From assembly GCA_023246885.1 (NCBI GenBank), contig JAHFHN010000013.1:1800-10805 (forward strand): a stretch of DNA of 9,006 nt. Direction: 5' to 3'. The stretch comes from Microcaldota archaeon. Lineage in GTDB: Archaea > Micrarchaeota > Micrarchaeia > Norongarragalinales > UBA8480. The position numbers were made by a program, and so were the translations under genes. Shown here piece after piece: positions 1 through 5,444 of this stretch. Positions within the stretch are counted from its first letter, which is position 1. Each line of letters begins with the position of its first letter. The notes under the pieces were generated by a model that had not been told where the DNA came from, did no database searches, and worked only from the letters and a program-made list of their open reading frames with translations.

Positions 1-335
1 AACTGCCTGCCAATGTCGTCTCCACCATAAATAGCGTATATGCGTAGGTGGTGGTTAGTTGAAATTGCCCGTAAATCTTTTGTAATTTGAATGGCGAGTT
101 CGCGAGTAGGTGCTAAAATTAGCCCTTTTTTGTTTTTGTCAGCTATAATTTGCTCAATAATTGCGATTCCAAAAGCTGCGGTTTTACCGGTTCCAGTTTG
201 GCTGCGTACAATTAGTTCATCTCCACTTAAAAGTAATGGGATAGTTTTTGTTTGAACTTCTGTTGGTTCAAAAAAGTTTAAAGATTCTAAAGCCGCCAAC
301 GTTTTATCGTTGAGACTCATGTCGCTGAATTTCAT
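1..335 (-). CDS. DEAD-box RNA helicase, N-terminal part (cut by left edge)
   Basis: The first 111 residues of an ATP-dependent RNA helicase of superfamily 2, read leftwards and truncated by the window edge. The translation shows the family's N-terminal motifs in order: the Q motif (F22-E-P-T-E-V-Q28, with the upstream aromatic F21), motif I/Walker A (SQTGTGKT, residues 45-52, K51 and T52 binding ATP phosphates), motif Ia (PTRELAIQ, 76-83) and the GG of motif Ib (104-105). The DEAD and SAT motifs and the second RecA-like domain would lie outside the window. Such proteins unwind RNA duplexes in ribosome assembly, mRNA turnover and cold response; which role applies cannot be told. The start at 335 is preceded by GAGAGTGAT (351 down to 343), a fair match to the archaeal GGTGAT-type ribosome site at 7 nt spacing. 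Serine in place of the usual Ala before QTG is the only small oddity. Confidence 0.93.
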   Translation of the reverse strand, partial: MKFSDMSLNDKTLAALESLNFFEPTEVQTKTIPLLLSGDELIVRSQTGTGKTAAFGIAIIEQIIADKNKKGLILAPTRELAIQITKDLRAISTNHHLRIYAIYGGDDIGRQ

Positions 336-440
336 TCTATTAATCACTCTCGTTTTTATTGCTAATATCGTAACCCGGTTTTTCTACGGTTACAAACGAA
401 AGCGTTGCATCATGCAAAAAGAGTGAGAACACTTTTACGA
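336..440 (-). promoter_or_regulatory. Probable 5' leader of the helicase mRNA with two dyads and a tiny upstream frame
   Basis: If transcription starts about 25 nt after the TATA-like box at 461-474, the helicase mRNA has a leader of roughly 100 nt. It contains the dyad TTGCAT-C-ATGCAA (405-417) and the inverted repeat GTAACC/GGTTAC (370-375 with 388-393, 12-nt loop). An ATG at 413 opens an eight-codon frame (MMQRFRL, then TAA at 392-390) whose stop lies in the second hairpin's stem. Long structured leaders are known for some cold-regulated archaeal DEAD-box helicases. Regulation here is inferred, not shown. Confidence 0.35.
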
Positions 441-460
441 CCTGAAGAAAAAACAGATAT

Positions 461-474
461 CTTATATTTATAAG
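461..474 (-). promoter_or_regulatory. TATA-like promoter element for the helicase
   Basis: CTTATAAATATAAG on the minus strand resembles an archaeal box A and is itself an almost perfect dyad (CTTATA/TATAAG around a 2-bp centre). It lies between the regulator's terminator-like hairpin and the helicase leader, where a helicase promoter is expected. The symmetry means it could in principle fire in either direction, but no gene lies to its right on the plus strand. Confidence 0.5.
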
Positions 475-484
475 AAGTTTTAGG

Positions 485-514
485 AAAAAAGGTACTGATA
501 AGGCTTTGCCTTAT
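485..514 (-). terminator. Hairpin plus oligo-T terminator of the NikR-like gene
   Basis: ATAAGGC-TTT-GCCTTAT (498-514) is a perfect 7-bp stem with a 3-nt loop. Read on the minus strand, it is followed 7 nt later by TTTTTT (490 to 485). It sits 34 bp beyond the regulator's stop codon. Oligo-T tracts are the usual archaeal termination signal, so this should separate the regulator transcript from the helicase. Confidence 0.6.
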
Positions 515-548
515 GCTCGCGATGCTTGTGTTCCCATTGGCACATGGC

Positions 549-932
549 TTAGAGCACAATAAGCTTAGCGACATTAACTTTTGCCTTTTTCAATAGTTTC
601 AACACTTGTTCAATTTTACGTGCTTCGCCGCGCAAAATAAACATCTCCAGGCACTTATGTTCATTCAAGTGGTAATGGACTTGGCTCTTAATGAGTAGTT
701 GAAACTCGTGCATTACTTTGAACAACGCAGCTGTCTGCTTTTCTGGATGTGTGACTATGATCGCTGCATCTATGTCTCCAGTTAATTGCGTTAATGTCTT
801 TGATTCATTTAAAAGCGAAAACACTGCAGAGCGAATAGTTTCACTTCTTCCAGTGAAGCCGTATTCTGTTTGCAGTTTTTTCAATTCTTTTAAAGTAGAT
901 TCGTCTAATGATGCGCTTATGATCTCAGCCAT
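549..932 (-). CDS. nikR: NikR-type nickel-responsive ribbon-helix-helix transcription regulator
   Basis: A 127-residue protein matching NikR in length and layout. Residues 1-45 form the ribbon-helix-helix DNA-binding domain: the beta-strand IISASLDE, then helices with the family signature GRSETIRSAV at 28-37. Residues 55-127 form the ACT-like metal-binding and tetramerisation domain. All four high-affinity Ni(II) ligands of E. coli NikR (H76, H87, H89, C95) have counterparts at the same spacing: H75, H86, H88 and C94, in the segment VHYHLNEHKCLEMFILRG. The family binds DNA when nickel-loaded and usually represses nickel uptake genes. Here the divergent neighbour is a ZIP transporter, not the typical Nik ABC or NikMNQO importer, so the target may be nickel or another divalent metal. 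The start ATG lies just after a weak AAGG site. Box-like repeats upstream suggest autoregulation together with the transporter. Confidence 0.9.
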   Translation of the reverse strand: MAEIISASLDESTLKELKKLQTEYGFTGRSETIRSAVFSLLNESKTLTQLTGDIDAAIIVTHPEKQTAALFKVMHEFQLLIKSQVHYHLNEHKCLEMFILRGEARKIEQVLKLLKKAKVNVAKLIVL

Positions 933-995
933 TTTAATAACCTTTTAAAAAGAAAACAAGATAAGTTATTAACAATTTGTTTATATATTATTAAC
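933..995. promoter_or_regulatory. Three GTTATTAAC-like boxes between nikR and the ZIP gene (candidate operator)
   Basis: TTAATAAC at 934-941 is the exact reverse complement of GTTATTAA at 965-972, and TTATTAAC recurs exactly at 966-973 and 988-995. Viewed as 9-bp dyads GTTA-T-TAAC, the centres are at about 937, 969 and 991: 32 and 22 bp apart, close to three and two helical turns, so all lie on roughly one face of the DNA. The first box touches the nikR start codon and the third overlaps the end of the transporter's TATA box. The 22-bp spacing equals the half-site spacing of the E. coli NikR operator (GTATGA-N16-TCATAC), though the bases differ. Binding by the adjacent NikR-like protein is inference. 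Confidence 0.5.
980..990 (+). promoter_or_regulatory. TATA box of the ZIP transporter gene
   Basis: TTTATATATTA is a near-ideal archaeal box A. With the usual offset of about 26 bp, transcription would start near 1010, giving a nearly leaderless mRNA ahead of the ATG at 1021. It lies between the second and third GTTATTAAC-like boxes, so a bound regulator would be expected to block TBP/TFB. Confidence 0.65.
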
Positions 996-1020
996 TGTCT
1001 CTTTTTTTGTATTGATTCCT

Positions 1021-1764
1021 ATGGTTCTTGAGTTTATACTTGCAGCTACAATTTTAGTTAGCTTGCTTGCTTTTTTAGGCGTTTTCCTCCTCAAAATTAA
1101 CCCGAAGCACTTAGCAATTGTTTTGCCGCTTATAGTTAGTTTTGCAGCTGGAGTTATACTCGGAGATGTGTTTATACACATTGCTCCTGAATCAGCTGTT
1201 GACCTTGGGCCAAGTGTGTTTTTCTACTTACTTTTCGGTGTAGTTGCGTTTTTGATAATTGAAAAACTCTTGTTATGGCACCACCATAAGGGGGCACATG
1301 ATGCTGCACACCATGCGAAATTGACGCCTGCAATGGTGTTAATCGGAGACGGGGCACATAACTTCTTTGACGGTGTTATAATTGCGGCTAGTTTTCTAAA
1401 TAACTTTAACCTAGGCGTACTTTCTACTTTTGCAATTATCCTGCACGAAATACCTCAAGAAATCGGCGACTTTGGCGTGTTACTTTCAACTGGATTAAAA
1501 CCGAAAAAAGTTATTTTGTATACTTTCCTTGCTCAATTAACTGCAATTGCAGGTGGGCTGATAACCTACTTCTTTTTGACTAACATGACTCAATTCATTG
1601 AATTATTTTTACCAATCGCCGGCGGTGGGCTATTGTATGTGGCAACCTCTGACATTATTCCGGAACTAAATAAAGAAGTTAAACTAAAGGAGAACTTATT
1701 GCAGATAATAGCACTTATTCTTGGAATTGCAGTTATGTACTACTTGAGGCTCTACTCCGGTTAA
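1021..1764 (+). CDS. ZIP-family divalent metal transporter (LIV-1-like motifs)
   Basis: A 247-residue polytopic membrane protein with the diagnostic ZIP metal-path motifs. The TM4 motif is GDGAHNFFDG (109-118; H113, N114 and D117 as candidate ligands) and the TM5 motif is HEIPQEIGD (142-150; H142, E143, E147). The first hydrophobic segments include AAGVILGDVFIHIAPE, typical of ZIP TM2. A histidine-rich loop (87-98, HHHKGAHDAAHH) between TM3 and TM4 is the usual cytoplasmic metal-sensing or binding loop. The HEIPQEIGD form is closer to the LIV-1/LZT branch than to bacterial ZupT. It should move Zn(II), Fe(II), Mn(II), Ni(II) or Co(II) into the cytoplasm; the neighbouring NikR-type regulator makes nickel or cobalt worth considering. 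I chose the ATG at 1021. An in-frame TTG at 1012 would add three residues, and neither start has a ribosome site, fitting a nearly leaderless mRNA. Confidence 0.92.
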   Translation: MVLEFILAATILVSLLAFLGVFLLKINPKHLAIVLPLIVSFAAGVILGDVFIHIAPESAVDLGPSVFFYLLFGVVAFLIIEKLLLWHHHKGAHDAAHHAKLTPAMVLIGDGAHNFFDGVIIAASFLNNFNLGVLSTFAIILHEIPQEIGDFGVLLSTGLKPKKVILYTFLAQLTAIAGGLITYFFLTNMTQFIELFLPIAGGGLLYVATSDIIPELNKEVKLKENLLQIIALILGIAVMYYLRLYSG

Positions 1765-1781
1765 GCTAAGCAAAGCTTAAC
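1760..1781 (+). terminator. Hairpin overlapping the ZIP stop codon
   Basis: GTTAAGC (1760-1766) pairs with GCTTAAC (1775-1781) in a perfect 7-bp stem with an 8-nt loop. A shorter alternative stem, TAAGC-AAA-GCTTA, is nested in it. The TAA stop (1762-1764) lies in the left arm. The downstream sequence CTATTTTCAC has only four Ts in a row, so termination may be partial and the pilin genes could receive read-through. It could instead stabilise the mRNA 3' end. Confidence 0.4.
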
Positions 1782-1804
1782 TATTTTCACTGCTTGGTAA
1801 TTCC

Positions 1805-2221
1805 ATGCACTTTCCTCAACGCAAAGCACAAGCCAGTGTAGAGTACATAACTCTATTTGCACTTGTCTCTGTTGTGCTTCTCATTGCTTCTTACTATCTA
1901 TATTCAAATTTTCAGGTACAAAGTAGAGCGTTTCAAGCAAGAATAGCAGTTGACAGAATTGCAAGTGCTGCGGATGCAGTTGCCAGTCAAGGGGTTGGAT
2001 CAAGTAAACAAGTATCTGCTTACTTTCCTTCTGGCATAATAAATGCAACCGCGCGTGGGCGTGAGGTTCTTCTAGTAATTCCAGGTCCAGATGGCAGGCC
2101 AAATGATGTTTACGCTTTCACACTTGCTAATTTATCAGTTTACCAGTTTCCACTTGGAGAAGGAAGATATACGTTCAACGTAGCTTTTAATGCAAATGGA
2201 AATATTTCAATAAGTGGTTAA
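1805..2221 (+). CDS. Class III signal-peptide pilin-like protein, Glu+5 type
   Basis: A 138-residue secreted protein with an archaeal class III prepilin N-terminus: a short basic leader ending RKA, then QASVEYITLFALVSVVLLIASYYLY. Cleavage is expected after A8, leaving Q at +1 and Glu at +5, followed by the hydrophobic assembly helix (to about residue 32). The soluble part contains AADAVASQGVGSSKQVSAYFPSGI (53-76), a pattern I recall from other small archaeal pilin-like proteins. It has three N-glycosylation sequons and no cysteine. It is the first of five packed genes for pilin-like proteins, 2 bp before the next. No strong TATA box or ribosome site precedes it (GGTAAT just upstream is weak), so the promoter is uncertain. 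Probably a minor or alternative pilus subunit. Confidence 0.8.
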   Translation: MHFPQRKAQASVEYITLFALVSVVLLIASYYLYSNFQVQSRAFQARIAVDRIASAADAVASQGVGSSKQVSAYFPSGIINATARGREVLLVIPGPDGRPNDVYAFTLANLSVYQFPLGEGRYTFNVAFNANGNISISG

Positions 2222-2223
2222 AC

Positions 2224-2643
2224 ATGATTAAAGCGCAAGTTGGAATTGAGTTTATAACCGTTTTTCTCTTAGTTTTCTTAATATTTATCTTTCTTCAAGT
2301 AGGCAATTTTTTTACTTCAAGTAACTTGGAAGAGCAAAACGTTGCTATAACTGCAAATAATTTACTTGCAAAAGCGGCAATTCTAATTGACTTGACCGGG
2401 CATTCAAATGCGCTTTCAACTCAATTCACTTTACCTTCTTATCTTCCAGGTGCGCTTAACTATTCTTTTGGAGTTTCAAATACGTCGATTTACATAACTT
2501 GGAATGGAACCAAAGGCGTGCAAACTAGCCAGCGTGGAATAACTGTTTTTAACATAACTAACTCAACTGGCGCAACTAATTTCTTTCTCACTCCCGGCAC
2601 ACATTACGTGGTAAAAACTCAACAAGGGGTGCGGATAACATGA
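2224..2643 (+). CDS. Class III signal-peptide pilin-like protein, Glu+5 type
   Basis: A 139-residue protein starting MIKA, then QVGIEFITVFLLVFLIFIFL. Cleavage after A4 gives Q+1 and Glu+5, followed by a long hydrophobic stretch, exactly the class III prepilin pattern. The body has the same general plan as the preceding protein (a helix with ANNLLAKAAILIDLTG, then beta-rich sequence), suggesting the two are distant paralogues with non-identical roles. There are five sequons (in NYS, NTS, NGT, NIT and NST) and no cysteine. Its start is 2 bp after the previous stop and its TGA overlaps the next gene's ATG (ATGA), so translation is probably coupled. Function inferred: minor pilin of the pilus assembled by the ATPase encoded downstream. 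Confidence 0.8.
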   Translation: MIKAQVGIEFITVFLLVFLIFIFLQVGNFFTSSNLEEQNVAITANNLLAKAAILIDLTGHSNALSTQFTLPSYLPGALNYSFGVSNTSIYITWNGTKGVQTSQRGITVFNITNSTGATNFFLTPGTHYVVKTQQGVRIT

Positions 2644-3137
2644 AAGCTCAAGTTAGCTCAATAGATGCACTTGTTGCTATACTGTTGTTTACTGGAGTTT
2701 ACGTTTTTCTAATGAATGCATATGGCAACATTCAAGTGACGCCAGATGAATTTGACGAGCTAGTTGTAAAAACTGCTTTTGTAAATTCACGTTTGCTTTC
2801 ATCTCCCGGCGAACCATCTAACTGGACGCAGGCAAGCGTATTGCAACTTGGACTTGCGCTCAATCGGGTAGTAATAGAACCAGATAAGCTAGCTTCGTTT
2901 CTTAACTTATCGCAAACAAACTTGAGCCGCACAACTGAATTATTGGGTATTCAAGGCTATCGGTTTTATTTTAACTTAACTCACTTGAATGGATCTACTC
3001 TTTCAATCAACGCGCCAAGTTTCAATGGCTCTGCGGTTGTTGGAAGTGATTTCAATTCAACTCTTGCAACCGGTTTGCGATCAGTTGCGATTTACAATGG
3101 TTCACGCGTGTTTGTATATTTGAAAGTAGGAGAATGA
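2640..3137 (+). CDS. Pilin-like secreted protein, Asp+6 variant
   Basis: A 165-residue protein that overlaps the previous gene by 4 bp. The N-terminus is MKA followed by QVSSIDALVAILLFTGVYVF. Cleavage after A3 would leave Q+1, with Ile rather than Glu at +5 and Asp at +6. The mature part contains LLSSPGEPSNWTQASVLQLGL (53-73) and KLASFLNL, a combination I recall from uncharacterised archaeal proteins with the same type of signal. Eight sequons in 165 residues make it the densest candidate glycoprotein in the window, and there is no cysteine. A GGGGTG stretch about 6 nt before the ATG may act as ribosome site. Probably a minor pilin or pseudopilin; the altered acidic residue suggests a distinct position in the filament. 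Confidence 0.75.
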   Translation: MKAQVSSIDALVAILLFTGVYVFLMNAYGNIQVTPDEFDELVVKTAFVNSRLLSSPGEPSNWTQASVLQLGLALNRVVIEPDKLASFLNLSQTNLSRTTELLGIQGYRFYFNLTHLNGSTLSINAPSFNGSAVVGSDFNSTLATGLRSVAIYNGSRVFVYLKVGE

Positions 3138-3168
3138 ACAACAAAAGAAAGGAGATAATTGAAGTTTA

Positions 3169-3594
3169 ATGAAAAAAGGGTTTTTTTTCACTTTGGACAT
3201 GGCAATAGCGTTGTTTTTACTTGCCGTGATACTTTCCGGTCAATCAGATTTACAAATGAAGCAAAGCGTTTCAAACGATTTAGTAACTAAGCAAGTCGGC
3301 CAAGATGTTTTGAATGTTATGGAAAAAACTGGCTTTCTTGACGGTGTTGCCCTTGGAAGTAAATCTCAAAATGACGTGCTGATTTATTTGAATGAAGTTG
3401 TTCCATCTAATATGGCAGCTAATTTTTCCCTAACGTCTTATAAGTATAATGGTGGATTTACAATTGATAGATCGATGAACGTTTCAACTACCAGTATCTC
3501 GCAACCATTTTCGTCCACTAGGCGCATTACATTAGTTTCACAGTCAGGAGATTACCGGTATGTAATAACTGATTTGAGAGTTGGTTACAAATGA
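3169..3594 (+). CDS. Pilin-like secreted protein, GFFFT-type leader with Asp+6
   Basis: A 141-residue protein starting MKKG then FFFTLDMAIALFLLAVIL. Processing after G4 would give Phe at +1 and Asp at +6, resembling ordinary type IV prepilins (G-F) as much as the archaeal Q-type. The body has QDVLNVMEKTGFLDG and LNEVVPSNMAANFSL (about 45-87), a helix-then-strand layout seen in other archaeal minor pilins. There are two sequons and no cysteine. The start at 3169 is fixed by an in-frame stop just upstream. AAAGGAGAT at 3148-3156 is a good ribosome sequence but lies 12 nt from the ATG, longer than usual. The 31-bp gap before it is the largest within the five-gene block. It overlaps the next gene by 4 bp. 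Confidence 0.75.
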   Translation: MKKGFFFTLDMAIALFLLAVILSGQSDLQMKQSVSNDLVTKQVGQDVLNVMEKTGFLDGVALGSKSQNDVLIYLNEVVPSNMAANFSLTSYKYNGGFTIDRSMNVSTTSISQPFSSTRRITLVSQSGDYRYVITDLRVGYK

Positions 3595-4604
3595 AAAAAT
3601 TACGTGGATTCTTTTTCACTGCTTCAGTTATTTCAGTTGTTTCCTTTATGCTATTTGCAGCTTTTCTCTACCAACAAGCTAAGTTTGACCCATCACCACT
3701 CTTGCTGGCTGAAAAAGTGACATATTCGTGGGAAGACATTGCTGAAGATCTATCAAAAGCTGATGGTTTTAATGCAACTAAATCCGGAAACACTCTGAGT
3801 GTGGTAATGGATTTACCATCTTCTAAAAATATTTCTCAAGAATTATCCACTTATGCAAATTTCACTCAAAGTTTCTATGCTGGGCCAGATACCTCAATTG
3901 GCTTCTATTCTGCAGATGGACAACAAATAACTGACTTCAGTTGTTTTGGGAAAAAAAATTGTAATGACAATACGGTTCAGTTCCATATTCTGCCATTTAA
4001 TATGACATATAGCTTTCCAGACTTAACTAAAAAACAATTGGATATAGTGTGCTACGATCATGTTAAAGATGGCTTTCCGGTGTGTGATTCCACGCATATC
4101 CGTGCCTTAAACATTTCAATAAACTTAACTGCAATGAATTTCACTTGCAATCCTTCAATTTACAATAATTGTACTCAAAACGACATCGAGTGGGATACCG
4201 ATTTTGATGAAGTTTTTGGCTGCACAAGCGGAACTGGTTGCATAAACTATTCGCTCATGATTCGTGATAATAATTCAAAAACCTACAATTGCCAGGGCGT
4301 TTATGGCGCTAACAATGGAAATACAAAACGAGTTAATTGTGATGCAACTACTTTCAACTGGCTAGAAAACGATGAAACTGTGCTAACAATAAAATCTTCA
4401 CCTTGCCAAGTTAGGCTGAGGTTTGGCAACGAGGGGCGTTTTCGTGTTGAAAGCACTGCACCTGCAAGTGAAAATTGCAATATAAACTTAACTTTACAAA
4501 GCATGTTCGTTTTTGATACGACTAATTTCTGGACTGACTTTTCAACACAGCTGCTAGTGCGCGATAACTTAGCAAATTATTCAATTAAGACGCAAGTTCA
4601 GTAA
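3591..4604 (+). CDS. Large cysteine-rich, sequon-rich pilin-like protein (candidate tip subunit or adhesin)
   Basis: A 337-residue protein with a single N-terminal hydrophobic helix (LRG, then FFFTASVISVVSFMLFAAFLY) and a large extracellular domain. The GFFFT start matches the preceding gene, so the same peptidase may process both, but there is no acidic residue at +5 or +6. It has twelve cysteines (118, 124, 154, 165, 186, 194, 211, 217, 234, 250, 272, 296) falling into six neighbouring pairs, suggesting six disulfides, and twelve N-glycosylation sequons. No other complete protein in the window has more than one cysteine. By analogy, the type II secretion tip pseudopilin GspK is also the largest of its set and lacks Glu+5, so a tip or cap role is attractive. 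That is inference from layout, not sequence similarity. I do not recognise the family. It closes the five-gene block after a 4-bp ATGA overlap. Confidence 0.75.
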   Translation: MKKLRGFFFTASVISVVSFMLFAAFLYQQAKFDPSPLLLAEKVTYSWEDIAEDLSKADGFNATKSGNTLSVVMDLPSSKNISQELSTYANFTQSFYAGPDTSIGFYSADGQQITDFSCFGKKNCNDNTVQFHILPFNMTYSFPDLTKKQLDIVCYDHVKDGFPVCDSTHIRALNISINLTAMNFTCNPSIYNNCTQNDIEWDTDFDEVFGCTSGTGCINYSLMIRDNNSKTYNCQGVYGANNGNTKRVNCDATTFNWLENDETVLTIKSSPCQVRLRFGNEGRFRVESTAPASENCNINLTLQSMFVFDTTNFWTDFSTQLLVRDNLANYSIKTQVQ

Positions 4605-4615
4605 AGGCGCCATGG

Positions 4616-4622
4616 TTTTAAA
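4616..4622 (+). promoter_or_regulatory. TATA-like box before the assembly-machinery genes
   Basis: TTTTAAA lies in the dyad GGTTT-T-AAACC (4614-4624). Its centre is about 27 bp before the ATG at 4647, exactly where a leaderless archaeal mRNA would need it, and no ribosome site precedes that ATG. It may let the machinery genes be transcribed separately from the minor pilins. The match is short, so confidence is limited. Confidence 0.4.
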
Positions 4623-4646
4623 CCGGGCTATCGTAATTCGTCTTAT

Positions 4647-5444
4647 ATGTCAAAGTATGAAAATATTGAAACTGTAATTGACCGTTTTCTTGACTATGTT
4701 AAAACCAATAAGGAGATTTCACTTTCTAAAGTTGCCGCTGCACTTGCAATTAATTCTTCTCAAGCTGAGCGTATTGCGCTTCTTCTTGAACAAGGGGGAT
4801 TTGTTGAAATTCATTATGGGTTTGGGGATATGGTCATATCCAGTAAAAATAGTGAAAGTAAAGACGAAAATGTCCGCAATATTGAAAAAGTAAAGAAGCT
4901 TGCTCAAAATGCATCTATTGAACAGAGTATGGCTATAGAACGGGAAGTGCTAGCCGCTGAAAATTTATTAGAATTTCTTGAAAAAGATATAAGCCGCAGG
5001 GTTAAAGTTGCAGAGGCGCTGTTAAAGGATATAGAAATGCAAGGCGAATTTTCTAAAACGGATATTCAAGAAATTGAAAAACAAATTGACCTTGCTCTTG
5101 GCCAACTAGCTGCTTTTTCAAGCGAAGTAAAAACACTGGCAGATACTGAAGAACAGTTTTACAATCGTCTAATTGAATTCAAGAAGAAACTCCATTCACT
5201 TGAAAACACCAAAAACGTAACGCGTGAATTGAACTTAATTGAAAAAATAATCAAGTGGGTTAAATCGTTATTTACAAATGCCAAAATAAAGCCACACAAG
5301 CCAACCCGTAAGAAAAAGAATTATGACAAGCAAGCTGATGTTTTGTTTGTTGGCCACGGTGACTTTCAGCAAGCAAAACGTGCATTAAAGCGGCGCCCTA
5401 ATGAGGTGCGTCAGCATTATTTGAAGCGGAGGAAACGCTTATGA
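4647..5444 (+). CDS. Winged-helix and coiled-coil protein of unknown function, linked to the pilus ATPase
   Basis: A 265-residue soluble protein with no signal peptide or membrane segment. Residues 1-66 look like a winged helix: ISLSKVAAALAINSSQAERI as helix-turn-helix, then LLEQGGFVEIHYGFGDMVIS as wing. Residues 75-205 are highly charged helix with heptad-like spacing, probably coiled coil. Residues 213-265 form a basic tail (KPHKPTRKKK, KRALKRR, LKRRKRL). There is no cysteine. It shares a 4-bp ATGA overlap with the ATPase gene, so coupled synthesis and a direct partnership with the ATPase or platform are likely. I recall similar winged-helix proteins beside archaeal type IV pilus ATPases, but no established function. 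It could be a cytoplasmic assembly adaptor or a DNA-binding regulator; the basic tail could meet nucleic acid or membrane lipid. The gene seems to start without a leader. Confidence 0.8.
   Translation: MSKYENIETVIDRFLDYVKTNKEISLSKVAAALAINSSQAERIALLLEQGGFVEIHYGFGDMVISSKNSESKDENVRNIEKVKKLAQNASIEQSMAIEREVLAAENLLEFLEKDISRRVKVAEALLKDIEMQGEFSKTDIQEIEKQIDLALGQLAAFSSEVKTLADTEEQFYNRLIEFKKKLHSLENTKNVTRELNLIEKIIKWVKSLFTNAKIKPHKPTRKKKNYDKQADVLFVGHGDFQQAKRALKRRPNEVRQHYLKRRKRL

Noticed and set aside
718..948. Open frame on the plus strand across the NikR-like gene
   Set aside because: It is antisense to a confidently identified gene with all NikR ligands, has no promoter or ribosome site, and shows no recognisable motif.
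1012..1020. TTG start that would extend the ZIP protein by three residues
   Set aside because: The ATG at 1021 is the first ATG after the predicted transcription start. A leaderless TTG start is less likely, though not excluded.
549..1764. Toxin-antitoxin pair (ribbon-helix-helix antitoxin with a neighbour)
   Set aside because: The RHH protein has a full NikR metal domain, and its neighbour is a divergent transporter rather than a small co-directional toxin.
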